Positions 8,399 through 16,830 of a stretch of DNA of 64,000 nucleotides are shown piece after piece (position 1 is the stretch's first letter; each line of letters opens with the position of its first letter). The DNA is taken from contig NZ_JACHLY010000001.1 in assembly GCF_014204715.1 (NCBI RefSeq), positions 2,511,001 through 2,575,000 of the forward strand. The letters run 5' to 3'. The notes below the pieces were generated by a model. It was not told where the DNA came from, searched no databases, and saw nothing but the letters and a program-made list of their open reading frames with translations. The position numbers and the translations under genes were made by a program. This stretch comes from Streptomonospora salina (lineage in GTDB: Bacteria; Actinomycetota; Actinomycetes; Streptosporangiales; Streptosporangiaceae).

Positions 8399-9595
8399 TC
8401 ACGCCTTGCCAGCGGCGTGCTCGACGGAGGCGGGCGCCGTGGAACGGCTGGCGCGCCGGTCCACGGCGACCGACAGCAGAGCCAGCCCGATGGCCCCGAC
8501 GGGCAGGGCTGCGCCGACCCAGTTGGGGGCGGTGAAACCGAGCCCCAGGGCGATGGCGAGCCCGCCGAGCCATGCACCCAGGGCGTTGCCCAGGTTGAAG
8601 AATCCGATGTTGACCGCCGAGGCGAGGTTCGGGGCGCCGGCGGCCTTGTCCATGACCCGCTTCTGCAAGGGCGGCACCGTGGCGAATCCGAATCCCCCGA
8701 CGAGGAAGATGCACACGGCCGTAGCGAGCTTGCTGTGCGCGCCCCACGTGAAGGCGAACAGGGTGAGGGAGAGCGCGACCAGCGCGACGAACAGCATCGG
8801 CATGAGGGCCTTGTCGGCGAACCGGCCGCCCAGTGCGTTGCCCGCGACGAGTCCCAGGCCGAACAGGACGAGCAGCCAGGTCATCGCGGACTCGCTGTAG
8901 CCGGCGACCTCCATCGCCATCGGCGCCACGTAGGTGATGGAGACGAACACGCCCCCGAACCCGAGCACCGTCATCCCCATCGCCAGCAGCACCTGGGGAT
9001 TGCGGAGCGCGGCGATTTCCGGGCCGAGGCGGGCGCCCTGGGGTTTGGCGGCGCGGGGGACCAGCGCGAGGACGCCGATCAGTCCGATGACGCCCAGTAC
9101 GGCGATGATCCCGAAGGTGACCCGCCAGCTCGTGTGCTGGCTGAGCACGGTCCCGGCCGGGACACCGACCACGTTGGCCAGCGTCAATCCGCTGAACATG
9201 AAGGCGATCGCGCTCGCCCGCTTGGTGGGCGCCACCAGGTCGGCTGCGACGACGGCACCGATGCCGAAGAACGCTCCGTGCGTCAGCGACGCCACGACGC
9301 GCCCGGCGAGCACTGTGCCGAACCCCGGGGCGAAAGCGGTCAGCAGGTTGCCGACGATGAACAGCCCCATCAGGGTCGCGAGCATCCGCTTGCGTTCGAC
9401 CCGGGTGCCGATGGCCGCCGTCAGGGGCGCGCCGACGAACACCCCGATCGCATAGACGGTGGCGATGTATCCGGCTGTCGACACGGTCACGCCGAACTCG
9501 TCGACGACTCCCGGCAGGACACCGGCGACCACGAACTCCGTGGTCCCGATCGCGAAAGCACCGATGGCCAGCGCCCACAGTGCGAGTGGCGGCAT
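8399..9595 (-). CDS. MFS transporter (AraJ/chloramphenicol-efflux type, 12 TM)
   Basis: A 398-residue major facilitator. It opens with PPLALWALAIGAFAIGTTEFV, typical of DHA1 AraJ/Cmx-like drug or sugar efflux pumps, and carries the loop 2-3 motif GTRVERKR and a TM5 motif (GVPAGTVLSQHTSWR). About twelve hydrophobic segments can be counted. I chose the ATG at 9595; a longer frame to 9655 runs into the operator region. Divergent MarR gene at 9747 is its probable repressor. Substrate unknown. Confidence 0.85.
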   Translation of the reverse strand: MPPLALWALAIGAFAIGTTEFVVAGVLPGVVDEFGVTVSTAGYIATVYAIGVFVGAPLTAAIGTRVERKRMLATLMGLFIVGNLLTAFAPGFGTVLAGRVVASLTHGAFFGIGAVVAADLVAPTKRASAIAFMFSGLTLANVVGVPAGTVLSQHTSWRVTFGIIAVLGVIGLIGVLALVPRAAKPQGARLGPEIAALRNPQVLLAMGMTVLGFGGVFVSITYVAPMAMEVAGYSESAMTWLLVLFGLGLVAGNALGGRFADKALMPMLFVALVALSLTLFAFTWGAHSKLATAVCIFLVGGFGFATVPPLQKRVMDKAAGAPNLASAVNIGFFNLGNALGAWLGGLAIALGLGFTAPNWVGAALPVGAIGLALLSVAVDRRASRSTAPASVEHAAGKA

Positions 9596-9640
9596 GAGGG
9601 TCCCCAAAACGTGTACACGATAATTACCGTCCGCCAAAAT

Positions 9641-9665
9641 AATTGCACTGTGCATCTATTGCAAT
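9641..9665. promoter_or_regulatory. Probable MarR operator
   Basis: AATTGCAC at 9641-9648 and the palindrome ATTGCAAT at 9658-9665 lie in an unusually AT-rich stretch of the 151-bp divergent MFS/MarR intergenic region, the usual place for a MarR-type operator. Confidence 0.5.
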
Positions 9666-9746
9666 ATGCGGTAGTTGCCAAGGGCGCTACCCTGGACGGA
9701 GTCCGGCCCGGTACCGAACGGGTCGTGAACGCGCGGGAGACTCGCC

Positions 9747-10205
9747 ATGGAACATTCGGCCGTCGACGAGGCCGTGGGCGCGGCGCCGGCCCAGCGGTGG
9801 TGCGCCCTGTCCCTCCTCCACAGCACCATCGAGGCGCACATCGAGCAGGCGCTGCAGAGCGCCCACGACCTCAGCGTCCGGGAGTTCTCCGTCATCTCCG
9901 CGCTGAGCGAGCGCCCGGACGCGAAGATGCGGATGAGCGAGCTCTCCGAGGCCGTGGTCCTCAGTCAGAGCGCGACCACGCGCGTGGTGGGCCGGCTGGA
10001 GTCGCGCGGGGTGCTCCAACGGGTCATCTGCGACACCGACCGGCGCGGGATCTACACGGCCGTCACCGCGGCGGGCCATCGCCTGCTCGCGCAGGCGCGG
10101 CCCACCAACGACACGGCCCTGGACGAGGTCCTGCGCACCGCCGAGGAGGATCCCCGGCTCGCCTTTCTGGTCGACGCCCTGCGCCGGCAGGACCCTGCGG
10201 CGTGA
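9747..10205 (+). CDS. MarR family transcriptional regulator
   Basis: A 152-residue MarR protein, ATG with GGGAG upstream. Winged-helix core at about residues 45-115: LSVREFSVISALSE, RMSELSEAVVLSQSATTRVVGRLESRG, then the wing DRRGIYTAVTAAGHRLL. N- and C-terminal helices would form the dimer interface. It likely represses the divergent efflux gene and itself through the AT-rich intergenic palindromes, and is released by a small phenolic or drug ligand as in other MarR proteins. Confidence 0.9.
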   Translation: MEHSAVDEAVGAAPAQRWCALSLLHSTIEAHIEQALQSAHDLSVREFSVISALSERPDAKMRMSELSEAVVLSQSATTRVVGRLESRGVLQRVICDTDRRGIYTAVTAAGHRLLAQARPTNDTALDEVLRTAEEDPRLAFLVDALRRQDPAA

Positions 10206-10738
10206 CCGCGGGACCCGGCGGCGGGAGCGCAGGCGGAGGCGACCGGGCTGCCGGGACGCGGCTGCCGCCGCAGCCCGCCCCGAACCGGCCCACCGTGCAC
10301 CGCCCCGCGGGGGCCTGAGGCACCGGCCGGACCTCGTTGAGCAGGCGCCGGGTCTTGTCGGGGGTGGTGCCCCGGTCCTCACCGAGCGCGGGGTTTTTAC
10401 CGGCTCAGTGCCGGAAAACGGTTGAAACCCCGCGCTCGTTTTCGGCGAACCCGACACAACGGGCACACCCTGCGGGCCGCGACCCGCCGTCGTGTGCGGA
10501 GTCCCGCCGAATCCGCAGCGGAGTGCGGTCGGCCCCCTCATCCGCCGCCTCCGGCAGCGCGGAACGCCGGCGAGAAGATAGCGTTTTCCCGGCCGAGTGT
10601 CGCGTGGCTCACATTCCGGATTGCCGCAAGATCAATTCCGAACGGGAACAACCAGGCGTAGCCCCGGAATCACCCTTCGTCTCCGACCTACTCAAGTCGC
10701 TTCCTGCCGCACACGTTCCCTGTTCCGCGGGGCGGCCG
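10206..10738. other. Non-coding gap with a long hairpin
   Basis: No gene recognised. The only structure is the hairpin at 10384-10437; the remainder looks like decayed sequence upstream of the acyltransferase remnant. Confidence 0.45.
10384..10437. terminator. Long hairpin (terminator-like)
   Basis: Arms GAGCGCGGGGTTT and AAACCCCGCGCTC (13 bp, perfect) enclose a second small stem, CCGGC/GCCGG. A GTTTTC run follows. It stands 179 bp beyond the marR stop. Confidence 0.55.
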
Positions 10739-10998
10739 GTGAAATACGTTTTTCGGCCGATGGTGTGGCTCGGCGAGGTGTCCTTCGGGTTCTACCTGAT
10801 CCAGGGTGTCAGCATCTTCTATGCCAGCTCACTGCTGAACGGTGCGACGTTCGGCCTCGTCGGGGGGCTGGCGGTGATCGCGGGCTACTTCGCCGCCACC
10901 ATGCTGGGGGATGGCTGCTGTACCGGTTCGTCGAGATGCCGGCCATGCGGTACATCGCCAAGAGCCGTTCCGAGCGCACCGCTGCCTCCAGGGTGTGA
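10739..10998 (+). pseudogene. Acyltransferase-3 C-terminal remnant with frameshift
   Basis: The frame from 10739 encodes MVWLGEVSFGFYLIQGVS followed by two membrane segments (YASSLLNG, LVGGLAVIAGYFAAT), the end of an integral-membrane acyltransferase-3 protein. At about 10905-10910 (run of G) the homology jumps to another frame, which reads WLLYRFVEMPAMRYIAKS, the expected C-terminal tail. The N-terminal ~300 residues are missing. So this is a truncated and frameshifted relic. Family proteins O-acylate sugars or antibiotics. Confidence 0.65.
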
Positions 10999-11001
10999 CC
11001 G

Positions 11002-11037
11002 CGGGCGTGTTCGGGGCTCCGGCCCCGAACACGCCCG
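11002..11037. terminator. Hairpin between acyltransferase relic and LLM oxidoreductase
   Basis: CGGGCGTGTTCGGGGC pairs with GCCCCGAACACGCCCG (perfect, small loop) in the gap between convergent units. Confidence 0.6.
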
Positions 11038-11060
11038 GCGCAAGCGACGGCCGCGGGAGC

Positions 11061-12029
11061 TCAGGAAGGCCCCTTCGCCAGGCCGAACGCCTCTGCCAAG
11101 AGTTCGTACATGCGTATACGCTCCACGGGCCCGCGGGTGACGGTGTTGATCATGATCTCGTCGGCGGAGAACTCCTCGGCGAGGGCGATGAGGGTGCCGC
11201 GGACGTTCTGCGGTGTGCCGACGACCAATGCGGGACGGCGCAGCCGAGCCTGCCGGCGTTCCTCCGCGGTCCAGGCCGCGCTCCGGGCCTCCTGCACCGA
11301 CGGGATCGGCAGGTCCCTGCCCACGTCTTTGCGCACCCGCCACAGCAGCACCGCCTGCGCCAGCTCGTCGGCCTTCTCCGCGGTGTCGGCGGTGACCACC
11401 CGTACGGTCAGCACGCTTCCACGGGAGCGTTCGCCGGTGGCCTGCAGGCAGCTCTGCCGATACGCGTTGAGGCTGCTCTCGGCGGCTTCGGGGGCGAGGA
11501 AGTGCGCGAACGCGAATCCGCTCCCGAGCAGGCCGGCGATCTGTGCCGAGTCCCCGCCGCTGCCCAGCAGCCACAGCTTCGGCGGGACCGCTGGAGCTAC
11601 GGCCAGCCGCCGATCCGGTGCGCCGCCGGATCCCCCCTCCAGCAACCGGAGAAGATCGGCGAGCTGCTCCGGGAACCGGTGCGCGGACGCGCCCGCTCGC
11701 CCGATGCCCATGTCGACACGTCCGGGGTACAGGTTCGCCAGCGTCGCGAAGATCTCCGCGACCTTCTCCGCCGGGTACCTCGGCAGCAGGACGCCACCGG
11801 TCCCGATCCGGATACCGCTCGTGCGCGCGAGCATGGCAGCGGCCAGGACTTCCGGGGCGACGCTGGCGAATCCGGGAGAGGCGTGGTGCTCGGCGACCCA
11901 GTAGCGGTGGTAGCCGAGCCGCTCGGCGTGGCGCACCGCGTCGACCGTCGATGCGAGCGCCTCGGCGGCGGTGGCGCCCGCTCCGATGGGCGACTGGTCC
12001 AGGATCGAGAGCGAATACGGGGATGTCAT
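11061..12029 (-). CDS. LLM-class flavin-dependent oxidoreductase
   Basis: A 322-residue luciferase-like TIM-barrel monooxygenase, of the MsnO8-like subgroup that starts SLSILDQSPIGAGATAAEAL. Further family marks are GYHRYWVAEHHASPGFASVAPE, GTGGVLLPRYPAEKVAE and RVDMGIGRAG. It should use reduced FMN/F420 to oxidise a small substrate. I prefer the ATG at 12029 (AGGGG upstream) to one at 12053 that would overlap the preceding gene. It is the last gene of a minus-strand group with the 168-residue protein, downstream of the hydrolase/MFS pair. Confidence 0.85.
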   Translation of the reverse strand: MTSPYSLSILDQSPIGAGATAAEALASTVDAVRHAERLGYHRYWVAEHHASPGFASVAPEVLAAAMLARTSGIRIGTGGVLLPRYPAEKVAEIFATLANLYPGRVDMGIGRAGASAHRFPEQLADLLRLLEGGSGGAPDRRLAVAPAVPPKLWLLGSGGDSAQIAGLLGSGFAFAHFLAPEAAESSLNAYRQSCLQATGERSRGSVLTVRVVTADTAEKADELAQAVLLWRVRKDVGRDLPIPSVQEARSAAWTAEERRQARLRRPALVVGTPQNVRGTLIALAEEFSADEIMINTVTRGPVERIRMYELLAEAFGLAKGPS

Positions 12030-12045
12030 GTCCGACCCCTGCCTC

Positions 12046-12552
12046 TCATACATCGCCGACGATGGCGGGAACGATGCGGTAGTCGCGCTGGAACACCAGG
12101 TTGTGCAGGTCGCCCGCGGCGATGGCGCGCATCATCGGGATCTCGCCTCGGGCCTGCTCGTCGGTGAACACGTTCAGCGGCCACTCGCTGACCGTGGCGC
12201 CGCGCAGATGGGGGTGGTGGAAGCCCGCGCCGTAGTGGGCGATGAGCGATACCGGCCGAATCCCCGCCTTCTGCTGCTCGGGCCAGGTCAGCGCCCAGGT
12301 GGCGGCCATTCCGCCGTCGGAGGTGCGCCGGGGACCGTTCGCCTCGACCCGTCCGCTGTCCAGCAGCATGCCGTGGTCGAGTTCCGTGAGCACCATCCGG
12401 GCGTGCGGGTCCAGCAGCTTCGCCGCCGCCTCGAACAGCTCCTCCTTCTCCCCGCGTTGGCGGGCGCCACCGTGAGTGCCGTCCCGCAGGTCGCCGAAGT
12501 GCCGCTTGAGCGTGTCGATATACGCCCGGTCGGGGGCTGTGGAACCGGTCAT
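12046..12552 (-). CDS. Conserved-looking hypothetical protein (168 aa)
   Basis: Start ATG with GAGGAG upstream; the gene ends 16 bp before the LLM oxidoreductase start, so the two are probably co-transcribed. The protein is soluble, with a helical N-terminus (YIDTLKRHFGDLRDG), a sequence LDPHARMVLTELDHGMLLDSG, and a C-terminal half with several His and Trp residues (SLIAHYGAGFHHPHLRG). The size and pattern could suit an NTF2/SnoaL-like or cupin fold, but I recognise no diagnostic motif and give no function. Confidence 0.65.
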   Translation of the reverse strand: MTGSTAPDRAYIDTLKRHFGDLRDGTHGGARQRGEKEELFEAAAKLLDPHARMVLTELDHGMLLDSGRVEANGPRRTSDGGMAATWALTWPEQQKAGIRPVSLIAHYGAGFHHPHLRGATVSEWPLNVFTDEQARGEIPMMRAIAAGDLHNLVFQRDYRIVPAIVGDV

Positions 12553-12679
12553 GTCTACTCCTCGGGAATGTCGGTATCGGACGCTGGGATCGCGGCTCCG
12601 GGCGGAGCCGGGTAGGGCCGCTCTGCCGGCGGCGTGGCCGGCGAGGCGGCCGCCGAGCCGTCGCGGGGGCTCCGGATGC

Positions 12680-13540
12680 TCATCGGTGTGCGCCTTCCGC
12701 CGATCCGGCGAACAGCGCGTGCAGCGCGGCTGCCAGCCGGCTCCTCAGCCGGGCGACGCTGCCGCTGGGAGCGAGGAATACGCCGTGGCCGGTCGCGGGC
12801 AGGACGTGCAGGTCGACTGCGGCGCCCCAGGTCCGCAGGAGCCGGGCGTAGCCGGTCACGTCGCCCAGCACCGGGTCGTCGGCACCCACCGCGAGGATCG
12901 CTGTGGCCACCCCGGTGAGGTGGTCCGTGTCCAGCGGGGTGGAGTGCAGCGTCCGGTCACGCCGGACCACGGTCGGCGACGACCCCCGGTACCCGCGCCA
13001 CGAGGCGCGCAGCCACTCGGCGCCGGGAAACGCGTCGGATCCCCGGTAGGACTCGGCTCGGCACTCGGGGTCGAGAGGCGGATAGGCCAGCACCTGCGCA
13101 TCGAGGCGCTCACCTCCGTCGCGCGCCGCGAGCGCGGCGGCGGCCGCGATCGTGCCGCCCGCGCTGTCTCCGCCCACCGCTATGGGCGCGGGCGTGCCGT
13201 CCTGCTCCGCCCGACCGCGGACCCATGCGAGAGCGGCCAGGACGTCGTCCACGGGGGCGGGGTGGGAGTGGTGCGGAGCGAGCCGGTAGTCGACGCTGAC
13301 CACGACGCACTCGGCGAGCTGCGCGAACTCGGCGGTCGCATGGTGCCATCCTTTGGCCGACCCGCCGTGCCAACTCCCGCCGTGCGCCCAGACCAGCCAG
13401 CCGACGGGGGTGCGACGCGGCATGTGCACGCGCGCCGGCACCGGCCCGTCCGCCCCGGCGATCTCGACGGTTTCCCAGCCGCCGCCCCCGACCGGCATGG
13501 CCCGGTCGGGGGTGCGGCCGCCGGGGTGTCCCTGCGTCAC
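12680..13540 (-). CDS. Alpha/beta hydrolase (HSL/arylesterase family)
   Basis: A 286-residue esterase-type hydrolase. The oxyanion-hole motif is seen as WAHGGSWHGG, the nucleophile elbow as GGDSAGG, and DPVLGDVTGY plus TGHGVF supply the acid and histidine. Translation starts at GTG 13540, which overlaps the TGA of the MFS gene (GTGA), so it is translationally coupled to the transporter. Pairing a hydrolase with an efflux pump suggests detoxification of an ester-type compound. Length is a little short of the 300-320 usual in the family. Confidence 0.85.
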   Translation of the reverse strand: MTQGHPGGRTPDRAMPVGGGGWETVEIAGADGPVPARVHMPRRTPVGWLVWAHGGSWHGGSAKGWHHATAEFAQLAECVVVSVDYRLAPHHSHPAPVDDVLAALAWVRGRAEQDGTPAPIAVGGDSAGGTIAAAAALAARDGGERLDAQVLAYPPLDPECRAESYRGSDAFPGAEWLRASWRGYRGSSPTVVRRDRTLHSTPLDTDHLTGVATAILAVGADDPVLGDVTGYARLLRTWGAAVDLHVLPATGHGVFLAPSGSVARLRSRLAAALHALFAGSAEGAHR

Positions 13541-14973
13541 GCGGCGGCCTTCTGCTTGCCGCGCAGGAAGAACGCACTCGCCAAGACGCCGAGGAGGACG
13601 ATCGTCGCGTTGGCGGCGATCGCGACGCTCAGGCCGTCCAGGATCGCGACGACCCCGGCGCCGACCATCGCCGAGTTCGCGATCGCGCTCATGATCGGCG
13701 TTCCCATGGTGATTCCGACCTGCTGGGTCATGGTGGCGAGCCCGGTGGCCAGCCCCTGTTCGTGGTCCGGCAGGCCGGAGGTGGCGGTGACCATGAACCC
13801 GACGATCACGAACATGTTGCCCACTCCGCCCACGAACGTGCCGAGCAGCAGCAGCCACATCGTCGCCTGGTCGGTCCCCAGCGCGAGCAGGGCGAAGGTC
13901 GCGGCGGCCTGGACGATGCCGCCGATCAGCAGGGTGCTCTTCGCAGACGTCCATCCGATGACCCGGGGGGCGAACACACCGCCGAGAACCGTTCCCAACC
14001 CGAGTACCGCGAAGGACAGGCCCGCCGCCATCGGGGTGAAGCCCAACACGTTCTGCAGGTAGAGCGTGAGCAGGAAGACCAGTGAAGTCTCGGTCAGGAA
14101 CGCGACGAGGCCGGCGATGTTTCCCCAGGCGACCGTTCGCCGGCCCAGCACCTGAAGGGGCACGAGGGGTGCGGCGACCTTGCGTTCCACGGCGTAGAAG
14201 GCCGCGAGCAGCACAGCCCCGAGCGCGAGTGAACCCAGCGCGACGGTCGATCCCCACCCCGCTTCACCGGCCTGGGTGAGGCCGAAGACGACGGCCAGCA
14301 GTCCGCCGGTCACCAGCAGCGCGCCCGGCATGTCCAGCTTGGGCCGGTCGTTCATGCGGGAATCGTTGATCACGAGAGGCGCGACGATCAGCACGACCAC
14401 GACGACGGGGACGTTGATGAAGAACGCCCAGCGCCAGGACAGCAGGTCGGTCAGCAGCCCGCCGAGGATCGCGCCGCTGGTGAAACCGGCCGACATCAGG
14501 GCGCCGTTGAGGCCGAGTGCCTTGTCCCGGAGCGGTCCCTCCGGGAAAGACGTGGTCAGCAGCGAGAGGCCCGCCGGAGTCATGGCCGCGGTCGCCAGCC
14601 CTTGGAAGACGCGGGCGGCGATGAGGACCTCAGGGGTGGGCGCGAAGCCGCCGACGAGGGAGGAGATCCCCAGGACGGCCAGGGCGCCCAGGAACAGCCG
14701 CTTGCGGCCGAAGAGGTCGGCGACCCGCCCGAACAGCAGCGTGAACCCGGCCGCGCACAGCGCGAAGGACGTCGTGATCCATTGGAGGTTCGCCAGGGTG
14801 AACCCGAGGCCCTCGCCGATGATCGGCAGTGCCACGTTCAGGATGGAGAAGTCCACGGCGAGCATGAACTGCGCGGAAAGCAGCACCACCAGGATGACCT
14901 TCATCCTGGGTGTCATCCGCGTGGGGGGTGGTTGCTGGACGCTCGTCGCGTCCGTCTCGGCGTTCACCGACAT
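13537..14973 (-). CDS. MFS transporter, DHA2 (EmrB/QacA) family, 14 TM
   Basis: A 478-residue drug:H+ antiporter-type transporter. The first TM contains AQFMLAVDFSILNVALP, with the DHA2 marker D(F)SI(L)NVALP, then motif A as GRVADLFGRKRLF. The length and hydrophobic profile fit 14 TM helices. It is the first gene of a minus-strand unit with the alpha/beta hydrolase (4-bp overlap). The XRE/MmyB-like regulator gene starts divergently 237 bp away and probably controls it. Confidence 0.9.
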   Translation of the reverse strand: MSVNAETDATSVQQPPPTRMTPRMKVILVVLLSAQFMLAVDFSILNVALPIIGEGLGFTLANLQWITTSFALCAAGFTLLFGRVADLFGRKRLFLGALAVLGISSLVGGFAPTPEVLIAARVFQGLATAAMTPAGLSLLTTSFPEGPLRDKALGLNGALMSAGFTSGAILGGLLTDLLSWRWAFFINVPVVVVVLIVAPLVINDSRMNDRPKLDMPGALLVTGGLLAVVFGLTQAGEAGWGSTVALGSLALGAVLLAAFYAVERKVAAPLVPLQVLGRRTVAWGNIAGLVAFLTETSLVFLLTLYLQNVLGFTPMAAGLSFAVLGLGTVLGGVFAPRVIGWTSAKSTLLIGGIVQAAATFALLALGTDQATMWLLLLGTFVGGVGNMFVIVGFMVTATSGLPDHEQGLATGLATMTQQVGITMGTPIMSAIANSAMVGAGVVAILDGLSVAIAANATIVLLGVLASAFFLRGKQKAAA

Positions 14974-15209
14974 GGCGGCGGTGGTCCTTTCTTCGTCCGT
15001 TCTTGGCAGGAGAAACCCTGCGGGACGATCCGCCGACGAGCCAGAACCCCGTTCCGAGCAGTGCGCGCGAGGGTAGTCATGACAGGACCAGGCTGTGCCG
15101 CCGATCGCGGGATGAGCCGACGCTCCGAGAACGTTGGCGACTGAAGAGGCTCGGGTCGTCCGGGCCGGACCGGCTTCACACCCCCATCGCCAGGACCGGG
15201 AGATCTCGG

Positions 15210-16115
15210 ATGCCGTCAGAACTCGGCGACTTCCTCAAAGGCCGGCGGGCGGCCCTGCGCCCCGAAGACGTCGGATTGGCGGCGTACGGCGAGCGGCGCC
15301 GCGTTCCGGGACTGCGCCGGGAAGAGCTGTGCATGCTCGCCGGGGTGAGCGTCACGCACTACACGCGGCTGGAGCAGGGCCGCACCAACAGCGCGTCCCC
15401 GGACCTCCTCAACGCGATCGCCCGAGCCCTGCGGCTGAACGAGGACGAGAGCGCCCACCTGAGGAACCTGGCCTCTCCGCCTCCCGCCGTCCGGCCCGCG
15501 CCGTCCCGCCCCGAGCAGGCCAGCCCTTCGGCCCGGCAGCTGATCAGCGCCATGGCGGACGTGCCGGCGCTGGTGCTCGACCGGCGCAACGATGTGCTCG
15601 CCTGGAACTCCCTCGGGCACGCGCTGCTCGCCGGCCATCTGGAGTTCGGATGCGTGAAGGTGTCCGCGCAGCGGCCGAACCTGACACGTCTGCTCTTTCT
15701 GGACGAACACTTCCAGGACCTGTACGTCAACTGGGCCGAGGAGGCCACCCTCGCCGTCGCGTCGCTGCGGCTGATCGCCGGACGCCACCCCGACGACCGG
15801 CGGCTCGCCGAGCTCGTCGGCCAGCTCACCATGCAGAGCCACGCCTTCGCGGAACGGTGGAACCGCCATCCGGTCCGCACCTGCACCTCCGGCGCCAAAC
15901 GCATGCACCACCCCAGCGTCGGGCGGATGGAGCTCGCCTTCGAGACACTGCAGATCCCCGGCAGCCCCGGGCAGCGCATCATCGCCTACAGCGCCGAGCC
16001 GGCCAGCGGGTCCGAGGCCGCCCTGCGGCTTCTCGCCTCCACCGTGGCAGACGCCGCACAGGACGGGCGGACGCGCGACGGGTCCAGGAATCCGGAAGCG
16101 GCCCGGCGGCGGTGA
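15210..16115 (+). CDS. XRE-family regulator with MmyB-like ligand-binding domain
   Basis: A 301-residue protein. HTH at residues ~5-75 with the family marks LGDFLKGRRAALRPEDVG, RRVPGLRREELCMLAGVS and YTRLEQGR. The C-terminal MmyB-like (PAS-fold) domain covers ~100-280, including DVPALVLDRRNDVLAWN and VASLRLIAGRHPDD. The start ATG at 15210 is at the usual position for the family. Divergent from the MFS/hydrolase unit; regulators of this family commonly control adjacent efflux or oxidoreductase genes. Confidence 0.9.
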   Translation: MPSELGDFLKGRRAALRPEDVGLAAYGERRRVPGLRREELCMLAGVSVTHYTRLEQGRTNSASPDLLNAIARALRLNEDESAHLRNLASPPPAVRPAPSRPEQASPSARQLISAMADVPALVLDRRNDVLAWNSLGHALLAGHLEFGCVKVSAQRPNLTRLLFLDEHFQDLYVNWAEEATLAVASLRLIAGRHPDDRRLAELVGQLTMQSHAFAERWNRHPVRTCTSGAKRMHHPSVGRMELAFETLQIPGSPGQRIIAYSAEPASGSEAALRLLASTVADAAQDGRTRDGSRNPEAARRR

Positions 16116-16149
16116 CGGCGGATCGTCGGGCCTGCCGACGGGCCCGGGA

Positions 16150-16830
16150 CTACACGGGCTGCGGACGGGGGTCGGGAAGGCTGTCGAAGCAGTAGGCGGC
16201 CGACACCAGTGTGGCGTGGTGGTGCCAACCGGGGAATGTGCGCCCTTCGAAGTCCAGGAGCCCGAACCGCCCTGCGAGGTCGTCGACGGTCCGCACCGCC
16301 TGGCCGTGGACCCCGCCGAGCCGGAGCAGGTCGGCAGGGGGGTGCGCCATGTTCGTCAGCCACGCGCTCGGCGGCCGGGCCGCTTGCGCGTCCGGATCGG
16401 CGATCAGCCGGAAGCTGCCGGAGACCGGTGATCCCTCGCGGGTGCCGGTGACCCGGACCGGTGCCGACGCCAAGCGCCTCGGGCCCTCGGCCGCGCCCGA
16501 GGCGGCCGGGCGCGGCCGGACGCGGACAGGCTCGGCGAGCACGTCGGCCGCCGACCGCCCCGCCGACGCGCTGTACGTCCGGGGACGGAGCCGGGCAGGA
16601 GCGTGGTCGAAGAACGGGCTTCGGTCGGGCACCGCGACCAGGAAGTCGGCGCCCCTCTCCGCGAGACCGGTGACCAGGCCGCGGGCGTCGGTGGGCGTGC
16701 ACACCTTGGCGACCACCGGCACGCCGGCCGTCGCACCGCTCTCCGCCAAGGCGTCGGTGAGTTGCAGCATGCACGACCACAGGGGAAGGTGGTCGACGTC
16801 CTCGGGAATCCGTGCCCGGGACCGGAGGCC
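16150..16830 (-). pseudogene. IS701-like transposase gene, C-terminal part (split by IS4-type element)
   Basis: Read on the minus strand this continues exactly from 18321-18864: removing 16831-18333 (1503 bp, 501 codons) restores one 403-residue frame (WIQDGGLRS + RARIPEDVDH). The C-terminal part has the IS701-like order, and the place where the family reads VVADAGYG reads VVAKVCTPTD instead. Near the end are LLRLGGVHGQAVRTVDDLAG and HHATLVSAAYCF. Lacking the second acidic residue, the uninterrupted ancestor was probably already catalytically dead. Confidence 0.75.
16818..16830. repeat. Left 13-bp target-site duplication of the IS4-family element
   Basis: GGGACCGGAGGCC here is repeated exactly at 18321-18333, directly outside the other inverted repeat. 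IS4-family elements are known for 10-13 bp duplications. Confidence 0.92.

Noticed and set aside
8369-10318. 649-residue plus-strand frame opposite the MFS and marR genes
   Set aside because: Antisense to an evident 12-TM protein; composition (Arg, Gly, His, Gln) is that of a shadow frame.
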